From Spirometra erinaceieuropaei (taxonomy: Eukaryota > Platyhelminthes > Cestoda > Diphyllobothriidea > Diphyllobothriidae): a stretch of DNA of 64,000 nucleotides. Each line of letters opens with the position of its first letter. Positions within the stretch are counted from its first letter, which is position 1. The translations under genes and the position numbers were made by a program. The notes beneath the pieces were generated by a model. It did not search any database. It was not told where the DNA came from and saw nothing but the letters and a program-made list of their open reading frames with translations. This document shows, one piece after another, positions 10,769 to 20,672 of this stretch. The stretch spans positions 252,179-316,178 of the forward strand of contig CACRXP010000308.1 in the NCBI GenBank assembly GCA_902702965.1, read 5' to 3'.

Positions 10769-11890
10769 GACGGACAAATGTACGAACAAATAAAGGGCAC
10801 TCCCATAGGCTCCACTATGTCAGGCCTAATTGCTGAAGTAGTCCTTCAACGGGTAGAACACTTGGTGCTTACCAAATATCAACCAAAGTTCTGGGCCCGC
10901 TATGTCGATGACACCTTCGTCGGTGTCCAAACAACTGACATTGAACACCTAAAGGGACTACTGAACTCGTTTTACCCGGATATACAATTTACGATGGAAG
11001 CGGAAACAAACAACCAACTGCCCTTCCTTGACGTACTTGTGCGCCGGTGTACCACTGGACAGCTGCAAACTACAGTATTCCGAAAATCCACCGGCACGAG
11101 ACAGATCCTACACTTCAACAGCAACCATCCACTGTCTCACAAACGTAGTTGTGTCCGCACTCTATTCCAAAGAGTCGAAACACACTGCAGCACACCAGAA
11201 GATAAAAGAGCCGAACGATTGTACCTTGTGGACCTATTTGCAGCCAATGGTTATCCCAGGCATTTCATCGAGAGAAGCAGACGTTGGGCGCCCAGACAAC
11301 GGCCAAATGAGCAGCAACCCGAAGTCTGGAGGGCCATTCCTTACGTTAAATGGGTCTTTGAAGCGGTCTCGCGACTGTTACAACCCACCAGAGTAGGCAT
11401 AGCCCATCGACCACAAGCAACAATTCGACGTCGCCTGATGCAACCTAAAGACCCATTGCCACCCGCTGAAACCTCAGCAGTCATCTACAAAATAAATTGC
11501 AATGAGGGCGACTGCACCTATGTGGGCGAAACTGGGCGGAAATTGCAAACTCGCCTACAAGAACATAAATCGGCCACCCGGAGGTTAGACCCTAATTCTC
11601 AACTAGGAATACACGTTGGGGAAACGGGGCATACTTTTGACCTCCAGAGGGCACCATCTTAGGCCAAGGCAACACAAAAACAGAACGGCTAACTCTTGAG
11701 GCATGGTTCTCCGATGCCCACTCTATCAACAGGCATCTGGACCTTCCTACGTCATCCCAACCGTAGAGCTCAGGACCAAACAACCACTCCGGACTTAAGA
11801 AGACAGCACGGAGATAGCCCGACGCTGAGCTTACTCGGTGAGGAAGAACAAGAACCGCCAGACCGACCGCCCGACTAAAGTCCAATCAGC

Positions 11891-12549
11891 TCCCCTCGAC
11901 GGAGTGGTGACTCATAAAGCGCACAGGCAAAAACGCCCGTCAACCATTTCCTGAGAGGCCGACGCAGCGGAAGGAGAAAAAAAATCGATCAGAATGAGGC
12001 CAGCCAACACAGCTTGCCACTTTAAATTAAATTTCTGATCGATTAGGTGCAGTTTACGCTTTGACAATGAAGATCCGACCCAGCTCTTTGAAACATCAGC
12101 AGTTAAATAAAACTGTTCCGGAGAGACAATTTTCTTCTTCTAACGCTTAGGATTTTTCCAAATCTCAGCTGAGGAAGGGGAAAAATGAAGGAGGAAGAAG
12201 AGGAAAATTTGGCTGACTAACAGGTTATTTAGTCTATCAATCTCTATTTTTATTAAGACGGTAACATCCTTAACGCTATTACGTAAGCCCAGCTTGTAGA
12301 GGAGTTCTTTTTACGTCTTAACGATTTCAGATAGGGGGACGAAATTCTATCCGGTCGTACCATTACAGTATGAAGAGGGCAGCAAATATCGAAAATTTAA
12401 TTTAAAAACGTTGTCAGGTAGGCAGAACAGGATTCAACATTCGATTGTTCAAGGAAAGTGGGGATAGTAAGAGAAATGCAATTCTGAAGCAGGAGAATTT
12501 TTTGGGCGGACGTGTTGCGAACCTTAAGCTATCTCTCAGGCTTGGCTAG
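11891..12549 (-). other. Junction region between Penelope-like element and LINE 5' half
   Basis: Probably the endonuclease-to-RT linker of the old LINE (minus), perhaps with some 3' UTR of the Penelope-like element at its left edge. No motif can be read with certainty and all frames are short. I could not find the exact insertion boundary or a target-site duplication. Confidence 0.35.
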
Positions 12550-13376
12550 CAGTGCACGTTTAGTATTGGAATAGATTTTTGGAAGACACAATAAAGTGCA
12601 ATGGTCAGGACTTCACAAGTGTGTCCTATTTTTTACGCAAAAAAACTTGTTGTGGTTAGTCAGAATATGATCAAGAGAGGCATCTGCGCGAGTATTAAAG
12701 GAGACAAGATCATCGAAGCCTAAAAGTGTAAGGGGACGTAAATTCACGCGACTAAAATCCCCGCATAAGAGAATAAGATAGTCGCAGGATAATATAGCAA
12801 GTTTTTTGTGATAGAAAGTCGAAAAACGGGTTAGTGCGCCTTCAAATGAAGAGGGGGAATGTGAATACTAACAAATATGATGCCTTTAAAATTACTTAAC
12901 AAACGGGGCTTACATAAAACAGCGATGAAATCTATCAAATCATCAGAGTAAGAAAAAAGGGACCTAGAGTCTCTACACCAATTTTAATTAACAAAAATGG
13001 CAACACCTCCACCTCTGCCACAAGATAAAGATTTACTATCTGTTCGAAAGCAGTAAAGGGGTGGGGGAGTAATGAGTTGCGAATAAATGTCACTACTTAA
13101 CCACGTCTCTTGAAGGCAGACCACTTCAGTTCTGCTGTGTTTATATTTCGACAAATGCAGCTCCAAATCATGGGCTTTCTTGAAAATTGAACGACAATAT
13201 GTCGAAAGGAAGGCAGGAATTGACATTTTGTGCTTTGGCTGACGTTTGAATGCGAGTTGCCAGCCGCACCGGTTTTTTCCGATGCATAAGCCGTTGTTGA
13301 CGAAAATTTCATAAATTGAACACAGAATGATCGCACATACGACATATTCGCCGAAAGGTACAACAGTTTGCATCAC
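12550..13376 (-). pseudogene. Old CR1/L2-like LINE, endonuclease half
   Basis: The minus-strand frame 13376-12984 contains VVCLQETWLSSDI, then an aromatic segment and CGRGGGVAIFVN. This is the Q-E-T-W and R-G-G-G-V-A-I-F pattern of apurinic-like LINE endonucleases. After frame changes, sequence near 12760-12600 reads as SRVNLRPLTLLGFDDLV and ADASLDHILTNHNKFF, the following endonuclease blocks. It is in the same strand and state of decay as the RT half at 7560-9117, with the Penelope-like element between, so I read both as one LINE. The two may instead be separate fragments. Confidence 0.65.
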
Positions 13377-13902
13377 GGTCGTTCGTAAGTGAAATTGACG
13401 ATTTAATTACATTCAAAAGTGTGCTATCGTGCTGTAGAGACGAACTCATAATCTTGGTTCAGACAAACAAGGGGTGCAAAACAGTTCAATATATGGAAGG
13501 TAAATAGGCACAGTAATGTACAATTCATAAAAGTCCACACGTGAATGGAGAGCTACAAAAATGGCGGCTCAAATTCAAAAGCCCGCGCAATTAACAAGGC
13601 TTTAACCTTCCAAAATGCTTTAATGTGGTATGCACAAATATATATACAGGATTTTATTTACATTTTGCAGTATGCTAATTTTAAGCAGAATGTACAAGTT
13701 TATTTCCGGAATCCCTGCAGCAGGGTTGCAAGCACATAAGTTGCTATGTCTGGTTCAAAAACTACGATTCGACTAAAATAGTTTGTACCCTTAGCCTATT
13801 TTTCCGATGTGTTAATCCGAAGAGTATTGAGTCTGGCCGTTTTACCGCGCAACACAATCAAAATAAAATATATTTGGCTGCAATATGAGGTTTGCGTCGA
13901 AA
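13377..13902. other. Unassigned AT-rich spacer
   Basis: No gene or repeat recognised between the endonuclease remnant and the (TAGA)n tail of LINE B copy 1. A 64-codon plus-strand frame at 13545-13739 has no motif. Confidence 0.4.
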
Positions 13903-14577
13903 CAGATAGATAGATAGATAATTTTTATTAAAGACCCGTCGGGGTCCCATCAAAGCAAGTTAAAATAAATTTGCATGCGAGTTTCAGACGAGGTAGGCCG
14001 AATCTTTACAAAATGCAATTCCTAGTTTCTGAATTAGAAGTCCATTGAGAAACATGATGATTGAGGGGTGAAAAAAACCCTTATAAAAAGTTAAAAATCA
14101 TTGGATTAATTTTACAGGAGAAAAAACCCCACCATAAAAATAATAACAGAAAAAGCAAGCAGGACTGGCTTGTAGGTGGCGGTATATAACGGAATGTTGT
14201 CGGTCATCGTCAGAGTAGCAATAAATGTCAGCCTTGATGGGTACGAATGTGGGTCAGACAGGACTGGCTTGCAAATGGCATTGTATACGGGATTCACAAT
14301 TGAGATCGTCTGGGCCGGATTGGTACGCCGCGTCAAAGAGGCCAGACGAGAGGAACCCAGATGCGATCGGCCACAGCACGCTTCGAGCTCAGCCGAGCAG
14401 AGGGAAAGGGAGGAACGACCAAACTACTAGTAGACGGCGAATACTGAGGGTTCCGCCCTGAGCGTCAACAGACCGCATGAGGTCGGAATGCGGGAGATGA
14501 CATCAAAAACCGCGAAACTTGTCGCTATGGGGGGGAGTGATAGCAGTGGATTTAGAAACCAATAAAAACAGGGGTTT
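13903..14577 (-). mobile_element. LINE B copy 1 piece 4: 3' UTR with (TAGA)n tail
   Basis: About 670 bp that match 30767-31436 in opposite orientation (shared blocks include the stretch around 14551-14570, the G-run at 14529-14536 and the CCCGACGGGT-like block near 13936). In sense orientation it ends AATAAAAATTATCTATCTATCT, a tetranucleotide tail typical of CR1-group 3' ends. It contains an imperfect internal duplication about 100 bp apart (AGGACTGGCTTG at about 14160 and 14260). It is non-coding. I first took it for an independent SINE, but in copy 2 it follows ORF2 directly. Confidence 0.8.
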
Positions 14578-14780
14578 ATGTATATGTATATGTATATTGA
14601 AGGGTTACAGGCAGAGACCGTGATCAACCTATTTATGCACAGTGCTTTCGCAGATTCATACTCAAAAATAAAATTAAATTGCAGGCTTTTAAAATGTGAT
14701 TGGGTCACAGTTCAATCGTAATCATAAGGTAGTGCATGGGGTCACTGTAAATTAGTGCGGAAGATTGTATATGACAGATT

Positions 14781-17700
14781 TTACAAAACTGGATGTGCAT
14801 AGTCATGCTGTACGAGCCGATTTCTGTCGAAAACTAGACGAGCAAGTTTTCTTTTAAACACACAAAATGTGTCAGCCGTCACCATCTCGCTTGGAAGCTA
14901 GTTCCACGGCCTGACAACCCGCTGGCTGAAAGAAAATTTTCGTCGGTCTAAACGTGTTCGCCCATTCCCGACTTTGAATGCATGGCCGCGTAGTTGGTTT
15001 GTACGGGCGAACTCAAAGAATTCCTCTGCCCTTAATGAGCAACCCTGGCCGCGAACAATCTGAAACGTCCAGAGTAGACTGCAGTTTATTTGTCTATAAG
15101 AGAGAGGGAATAGGCCAAGCAAATTTAGCCTCTCCTGATAAGACAAATGCTTTAGACCGTCGACCATCTTTGTCGCTCTACGTTGCACCTGTTCGAGTAA
15201 GTTGATATCCTTCCTCATCCATGGTGAAGCTGCTGGCATTCCATACTCTAGATGAGGTCTTACAAAGACATCAGAGTCTTTCGAAGAGTTCAGGAGGAAA
15301 TATTTTAAATGCACGTCTGATCCAGTGTAGAGTACTAGTTGCCTTCTGGACCATCTTTCTGCAGTGTTCTGATGGCGATAGATTTGTGGTCGTCCATACG
15401 CCCAGATCTCTGTGTCTTTCCACAGTTTCTAACCTCGTCCCGTCAATATAGTACCGGTGTTGGGGAGAGGCATTGCGGCCGGTGTTCAGGTGCGAAACCA
15501 CGCATTTGGACACGTTAAACTTCGAAAGCCATCTGTTCGACCAAGCACACAGTTTGTTGATGTTCGACTGCAACTTCTCTGCGTCATCATCACACTTGAC
15601 TTCACTCCATATTTTTATGTCATCCGCGAACATGAGAGCCTCGCAATTCACTTCGCTGATGCAGTCATTAACATAAATCAGGAAGAGTACTGGGCCTAAG
15701 ACAGAACCCTGTGGGACACCACTTTCCACCTTTACCCATTCCGAGGTAGAATTACTAACGACGACTCTTTGTAGTCTGGAGGACAGAAAACTCCTGATCC
15801 ATTTAAACATTCTCCCTTGAATCCCTACATCCCAGATCTTTTGTAAAAGAAGCCTGTGTGGGACACCGTCAAAGGCCTTCTTGAAGTCAAAAAATATGAC
15901 ATCTACTGGAAAACCCTTATCGGTAGCTCGTGTCCATTTCTCGTGTGAGTAAAGAACACTCGATAGGCAGGAGCGCCCTGGACGAAAGCCGTGTTGGGCA
16001 TCGCACAATATTTTGTTCTGTTCCAGGTATTTCATCAAGTGTCTTTTGATAATGCGTTCCATTATTTTACAGGCGATGCAAGTAAGACTGACAGGACGAT
16101 AATTTCCGCAGTCAAGTCTTGAGCCTCCTTTATGGATCGGAGTACTGAGTGCGCACTTTCATTCTTCCTTGAGCTCGCCGTCTTCAAATGACTTTTGAAA
16201 CATTGCGGATAAGGGTTTACACAGTTCATTAGCAAGTTCACGAAGTGCTAGGGCGGGAATTCTATCTGGGCCAGGCGATTTTGCAGGTTTCAGCCGGAGT
16301 AGCTCGGCCCTAACAATGGTAGATGAAAAGAGTGGTTCCTCGGTTAAGGAGGGTAGGGAGGGGATGGGATGAGGAAGGGTACTGGGAGGAGAGGTTTTTT
16401 GGCGAATGGATGGATGGGCAAATATAGCACTAGGTTCTCGGGTGAAGACGGACTGAAAGAAGTCGGAAAGCAGGGACGCTTTAACCTGGTCATCAGTCTC
16501 CACTTTCCCATCTGCAGACCTGAGGGCAGGGATAAGCTCCTGAGTCCTTTTAATACTTCGTATATAACCATATAGAATTTTCGGATGCACCAACGAGTTT
16601 TGGAGTATGTTCAGTTCAAACTCCTTTCGCAGCTTTGAGGCCTCACTTTTACAGACGTTTCGTTGCCGCTTATATTCCTGTAAGTGTTCGTCGGAGCCAG
16701 TTTGTCTGTAACGCCTCCACAGACGATTCGTTTTTCTGAAAGAGGCCTTCAAGTCGGGGTTTATCCATTTTGGGCGGTTTGTGATTGTCTTCCTTCTGGG
16801 AGGACAATTGGAATAAACAATCTCTTTCAGTAAGGAACTGAAAGTATTCCAGTTATCGTTTGCTCGACCATGCAGTTCAGTCTCCCATGATATAGCTGCC
16901 GCTTCCCTCCTCATGAGAGAATAGTCACCTTTCCAACTGTTTATCTCCCACCTCTCGGGTTGGACGGGTTTGTAAAACAGTGAGTACTCGAAGTAGAGCG
17001 TGATGTGGTCGCTTGACCCTAATGGCTGTCGGTCCTGCAGGTCTAACACGTTTTCCTCCTCTCGGGTAAAAATAAGATCAAGGCAGTTTGACTGCTGCAC
17101 TTCCCTGACCCGTGTTCCAAAGGTAACATTCTGGCAGAGAAGTTTGTCCGTTGCCCATTGTAGTAGTTTGTGATTAAAGCTGTCTTGCGGCCCTTGTGCA
17201 GTCCACGTTAGCCAATCAATGCCAGGAGCGTTAAAATCCCCAACGATAAGGACGTCTTTCTTCTCGCTAGCTTGGTACAGTTCGGATATGAGCATGAGAT
17301 CTTGGTCAGAAGTATAGTTAGGTGAACGGTACACTACCGAAAGCGTCAATGATCGGACATTCTTAGTAGATATGGTAACGCTTAGCAGTTCCACATCCCG
17401 TACCGGTCTGTGTACATCAGCCATAGCGCTTAGCTTGCAAGTGACATAAATTATGACTCCTCCTCCTCGGCTTAGTCTATCTCTCCTGAATTGCTGATAT
17501 CCTCTAAGTGATATTTCTGAATCTGCGATATCTTCAGTAAGCCACGTTTCTGTGAATGCCATAATGTCTGGCTTAATTTCATCAACTAAGTGTCTTAGTT
17601 CATCTAATTTGTTGAAGAGGCTTTGCACATTTGCGGATATAACCTTCAATGACTGATTTATTGGGGAGGCCCGGCCTTCATTGTGACGGGTTCTGACCAC
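14781..17700 (-). pseudogene. LINE A ORF2, endonuclease / reverse transcriptase
   Basis: Endonuclease blocks: ISANVQSLFNKLDELRHLV, AFTETWL, LSRGGGVIIYV, VVYRSPNYTSDQD, IVGDFNAPGIDW and LGSSDHITL (catalytic His region). Reverse transcriptase blocks: KSPGPDRIPALAL, HGFRPGRSCLSSVLY, FFDFKKAFDGVPHRLL, SGVPQGSVLGPVLFLIYVND, MFADDIKIWSE (second catalytic pair) and HRDLGVWTTTNLSP, then a CR1-type C-terminus (RPHLEYG, VQRRATKMVDGL, LRGHAFKV). Breaks: TGA at 16159-16161 where the family has Trp, a frameshift near 15280, and TAG at 14895-14897. Otherwise about 970 codons are colinear with A2 and A3. The final stop is at 14781-14783. The ATG at 17700 lies inside the end of ORF1. Confidence 0.9.
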
Positions 17701-19163
17701 AGGAAAGACGCCTTTGTCTGGACTATTTGTCCATTTTTGATCTTCAGCCCTTTCTCTCCTCTGCCAATTCTCTCCTTCAATTCTGATTTCGGTTCTCTCA
17801 TTGTCAGTCTTTCCCTCGGTTCGTAGTCTGGTTGAAAAAACACTTCCTTGTGCGAATTGCGTAAGGTCGTCCTACTTTCTAACAAAAGCGCTGTTTGGGC
17901 TTCGTTTTCCAAAATAACTTTCAGGGGTCTTGGGGATTTTTCTAGGTCACGATTTGGGTCCGCTCTGCCTAGTCGGAAAGCTTTTTTAACGATGAATATT
18001 TCCCCATCCTGCAGGACGGCACTGGCGTACTGATGAAGAAGATCTAGGTCGTGCGTCACTCGTTCCTTCGGAATGCAGGACGTGGACTCTGGGGCGCCCC
18101 TTATGACAATATTTTGCTTACGATTTATGGAAGAGCTCATTACTGTCCCGTCCGGGCTAGGACGATATAATGCTACTGTAGTATTCCCGACGGCTGTTGT
18201 CACTTCGACATTTGAATGATTTTCGGCCGGCGAAGGGAGTTTAGGGCATGGATTTTCATGTGACGTACTTGCTTCGGCAGTGGAGCTCTTACAATCATTA
18301 CCTTGTTGCAATGTACTGCACGAAGGCTTATCGTGTCCTTTTCCATAAACGGAATGGTTAGGGCACTTTCCAGATGAGTTAGCCTTGTGAAGAAGTGGAG
18401 TAACAGCATTGCCTTCCAAGAATAACGGCGAGTCCTTGTAGTTCCTAACATATCTTCTGAGGGTCACCCTGGCTTTCTCAACTTTAGTGTTCGATGATTT
18501 GGCAGGTTTAGTTACTATAGCAGGTAATGGAACCTGACTTATTTTTAATGCATTAGTGTCGGCCGCCACGTTATCCACCGGAACTGATTTGTCTAGAGTT
18601 TCCTCTGGAGACATAACTCGCTTCCTCTTCCTGACTGGCTTTGACTTTTCCGCGCTAGCGCCTTTAATAGTAGGATGTTCGTCGCCGATCGATCGGAAAT
18701 TTGGCGGATTATTTGGTATTTCTATCTTACTGTGCTTAAGAATAGCCATGATGATGTCCGTCAGTAGGCCTTGCTTCTCTTCTAGCGTCTGGACCCGCTT
18801 CTCAAGTTCCTTACAGCCGACACAGCGACCGACAAGCGCAGAATCCGTCCTGTCTGTCATACAGTTTTCGAGGCCTCTTGGCAGTGCATCGGTTCTTATT
18901 TCCTGTCTTATCTCTTCGAGCCTATTGTGCGTAATCTCACTGGAGTCTAATGATTCCAGCGGCATTTTATCGCAAGAGACTGCTAATGAATTAAAGACCG
19001 TTTTCAGCTGCTCTTCTGTAGTTGATAAACATATCTGACTAGCGCCTAACTGTTCATCGATAGCGCAGTGGCTATCACTGTGGCCTCCGAGACCGCAGGT
19101 ACCGAGTTCAAATCCCGGTTGCACAACTTTTGTGAACGAGTTTTTTATAACAAATTGGCTCAT
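17658..19163 (-). CDS. LINE A ORF1, RNA-binding protein with coiled coil and L1-ORF1p-like domain
   Basis: An intact frame of 501 codons. Residues 11-42 are encoded by the antisense of a tRNA-like sequence and contain PGFELGTCGLGG. CVGC at 114-117 is followed by a short heptad-like stretch (LEKRVQTLEEKQGLLTDI). A basic KPVRKRKR segment near residue 178 and a low-complexity linker follow. The last 160 residues hold QNIVIRGAPEST, HDLDLLHQYA, FRLGRADP, RPLKVILENEAQTALLL, EVFFQPDYEPRERLTMRE and IKNGQIVQTK, which resemble the RRM-like and C-terminal domains of L1 ORF1p (Transposase_22 group). Likely role: coats LINE RNA in the cytoplasmic particle. It overlaps ORF2 by 43 bases in another frame. 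The same architecture is seen in LINE A2 and A3. Start choice: the first ATG of the open frame; an ATG downstream of the tRNA-like part is also possible. Confidence 0.85.
   Translation of the reverse strand: MSQFVIKNSFTKVVQPGFELGTCGLGGHSDSHCAIDEQLGASQICLSTTEEQLKTVFNSLAVSCDKMPLESLDSSEITHNRLEEIRQEIRTDALPRGLENCMTDRTDSALVGRCVGCKELEKRVQTLEEKQGLLTDIIMAILKHSKIEIPNNPPNFRSIGDEHPTIKGASAEKSKPVRKRKRVMSPEETLDKSVPVDNVAADTNALKISQVPLPAIVTKPAKSSNTKVEKARVTLRRYVRNYKDSPLFLEGNAVTPLLHKANSSGKCPNHSVYGKGHDKPSCSTLQQGNDCKSSTAEASTSHENPCPKLPSPAENHSNVEVTTAVGNTTVALYRPSPDGTVMSSSINRKQNIVIRGAPESTSCIPKERVTHDLDLLHQYASAVLQDGEIFIVKKAFRLGRADPNRDLEKSPRPLKVILENEAQTALLLESRTTLRNSHKEVFFQPDYEPRERLTMREPKSELKERIGRGEKGLKIKNGQIVQTKASFLWSEPVTMKAGPPQ
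19054..19126 (+). promoter_or_regulatory. tRNA-like sequence with Pol III A and B boxes, antisense to LINE A ORF1
   Basis: On the plus strand TAGCGCAGTGG (A box, 19061-19071) and GAGTTCAAATCC (B box, 19104-19115) lie 43 bp apart. An anticodon-arm-like stem CTGTGG/CCGCAG and a T-arm CCGAG-TTCAAAT-CCCGG (one mismatch) are visible. The acceptor stem pairs poorly, so I do not call a functional tRNA. It lies inside the start of ORF1 and points against it. Confidence 0.7.
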
Positions 19164-19263
19164 TGCTGATTATTTTCAAACTCTTCAATCAGTTCTAGAG
19201 TAGTGCAGGATGTTTTCAACAATTGTTAGAATGAAGAATTTGCCAATTATGAAGTAAAATAGG

Positions 19264-19276
19264 AAACGACTCAGCC
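19264..19276 (-). promoter_or_regulatory. Conserved 5'-UTR motif of family-A LINEs
   Basis: GGCTGAGTCGTTT in LINE sense, about 140 bp upstream of the tRNA-like block. The same motif is at 20555-20567 (last base differs) in LINE A2 and at 48232-48244 in LINE A3, while the surrounding UTR sequence is largely diverged. The function is unknown; an internal promoter element or a protein/RNA-binding site are possibilities. Confidence 0.5.
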
Positions 19277-19658
19277 GTTTATAGTTTTCGACGTAGATCA
19301 CGGAGAAAAGTTGTCAAGTAGGGAGACTTGTACAGATGGTCGGACGATTGCAAATATCTTTTGATGGAGAATTTGTGGTATACTTCACCGGTGCGAATGA
19401 GAAGACTAATCAGTGGTGCTGTTCCTTGAAGAATTCGGGTAGAATATTCCGCCTGATACCGTGGGAAATAACGTCGAGATCCGAAAATTCCAATAATGAT
19501 AGAACTTTAGAGTTGGTGTACTTGTAATCCAAATCCAAAGGATACGTCGTCAGTTCGCAATTTATTTCCACGCGACGTTCAGTCTGCCCTATACTATCAA
19601 GTAAATTCGACGAAAACTCGGAGAGCTGGGGATACGACTCAAATTCGAAGGACGCGCC

Positions 19659-20255
19659 AGGAGTTTCTAATGATATAATTAAGAGTTACCAATTAATCTA
19701 CCACTAAATCCCAGGAGGACCCTTCTCGAAGTCAAGAATCTGAGTGTTCGGGAATGAGATCATTAACAGTGCCTTTATGCTTTCCGGTGTAAGATGGTTG
19801 CGTAATTTCGACTTGAATACCAGTAACTTAGGCGATAATCTAATTTCAGGCGGAAGATTATTCCAAAGGAAGGCATATTTGGAAGCAAAGAGGAGGGAGC
19901 GCTTAGATGTAGTACAAAGAGGCGGCGGAATCACCATGCAGGAGTTGCGCGTGGCATAAGACCGATCTCTCGGAGTGAGAGTGTCAATGTGCGGAAGACT
20001 GGAGCTAGAGTTGATGCGAAAAAGGAAGCAAAGGCCAGCTTCGAGTCTTCTAACCCACAAAAACTTCATGTTTGCCAGCTGACATCTCTGAGTATAAGAA
20101 CTACTGGACGAAGCTTGAGAGACCAGTTTCCGAGTGAAAACCCTCTGAACATTTTCGATTTTATAACGGTGGCAGGCGTTCATTAAACCGAAGAAAGGAC
20201 AGCAATATTCGAGACTGGAAGAACAAACATTTGATAAATTCTTAGCTTCATTTCC
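19659..20255 (-). pseudogene. LINE B copy 1 piece 3: ORF2 C-terminus
   Basis: The minus frame 20258-19704 matches copy 2 at 30175-30722 almost residue for residue: EYCCPFFGLMNACHR, WVRRLEAGLCFLFRINS, LTPRDRSYATRNSCMV, FLWNNLPPEIRLSP and a C-terminal DFEKGPPGI followed by the ORF2 stop (19704-19706). This is the post-RT C-terminal domain. On the left, similarity to copy 2 continues about 45 bp into the 3' UTR and ends at the LINE A insertion point. Confidence 0.85.
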
Positions 20256-20554
20256 CAAGTTTTGACATTTCGATCACCCGTTTCCACCCAGCGTTACGCC
20301 TTGTCGAAATAAATCGAGTAATCAGTTTAAAAGTGCAAGTGATCTCCGCTTTCACGGATCCCATTGCCGGCGATATCTTCGTCCTTCACCGTGGCTCTCA
20401 GGAATCCACAATCCGGAGTTTAACAAGGCATCCAGTCGGTTGATTTCAGATTCCTACGAATACCGTCTCCATCGTGCTTGCGAAGCTAATCTTCCGCCGA
20501 CGAAGTGCTGGATAACCGACAGAAATCGAAGACTACTTAGAACCTGTCTGCGAA

Positions 20555-20567
20555 GGCTGAGTCGTTC
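20555..20567 (+). promoter_or_regulatory. Conserved 5'-UTR motif of family-A LINEs (A2 copy)
   Basis: GGCTGAGTCGTTC, 12 of 13 bases identical with the copies in LINE A and A3, about 180 bp upstream of the tRNA-like block of this element. Confidence 0.5.
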
Positions 20568-20672
20568 TTTGCTCCAAATTGCCATTTTATACTGAATTCC
20601 GTTTGGAAAAAAGGTTATCTTTGTGTTCAGTAAAGTAACTACTTAGCAATTGAAGTCGCCGATTTTAAATTA

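Larger units (their letters stand above)
9118..11765 (+). pseudogene. Penelope-like reverse transcriptase / GIY-YIG endonuclease
   Basis: Seen: ADKGRSTVVLDKSDY (about residues 230-245 of the first frame), RFYGLPKVHK followed by PLRPIVSLRGTP, SFDVVSLFTSIP near 10230 (first catalytic Asp), GTPIGSTMSGLIAE at 10796-10840, YVDDTFVG at 10901-10924 (catalytic Asp pair) and CTYVGETGRKLQTRLQEHK near 11514-11570 (GIY-YIG-type core with Arg). Breaks: one in-frame TAA at 10174-10176; a 385-bp insertion (379 bp plus the 6-bp duplication) whose removal exactly restores frame at F-D-G; and a frameshift near 11650, after which ILGQGNTKTERLTLEAW and SINRHLDL continue to about 11765. The gene would copy its RNA at a nicked target, the GIY-YIG domain doing the nicking. 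It is dead as written. Confidence 0.88.
9118..11890 (+). mobile_element. Penelope-like element (GIY-YIG type), interrupted
   Basis: A plus-strand retroelement with reverse transcriptase followed by a GIY-YIG nuclease, the defining order of endonuclease-bearing Penelope-like elements. It begins abruptly in coding sequence next to the older LINE at 9117, so it may be 5' truncated. The 3' edge is uncertain: coding similarity ends near 11765 and sequence of possible 3' UTR runs to about 11890. It is interrupted by a 379-bp insert (10384-10762 plus one copy of the target duplication). It sits between the two halves of a minus-strand LINE, which suggests that it inserted into that LINE. Confidence 0.85.
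14578..19658 (-). mobile_element. LINE A (CR1-like, family A), nearly full length
   Basis: A 5.08-kb minus-strand LINE inserted in the 3' UTR of LINE B copy 1. It is flanked by AGGAGTTT at 19659-19666 and AGGGGTTT at 14570-14577, an 8-bp target-site duplication with one mismatch. Order in sense: a 5' UTR of about 495 bp, ORF1 (19163-17658), ORF2 (17700-14781), and a short 3' UTR ending in a TATATACAT-type tail near 14578-14597. It is the best preserved family-A copy in the window: ORF1 is intact, while ORF2 has two stops and one frameshift. Confidence 0.9.

Noticed and set aside
11514..11662. GIY-YIG domain as a host repair nuclease
   Set aside because: It is in frame with and directly downstream of Penelope-type RT blocks, so it belongs to the retroelement.
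13903..14577. A ~670-bp dispersed repeat that looked like an independent SINE-like element present twice in opposite orientation
   Set aside because: In LINE B copy 2 it follows the ORF2 stop directly, and in copy 1 it is separated only by the LINE A insertion, so it is the family-B 3' UTR.
19054..19126. Functional tRNA gene
   Set aside because: A and B boxes are good but acceptor pairing is poor and the anticodon loop is too long; the same holds at 20746-20818 and 48365-48434.
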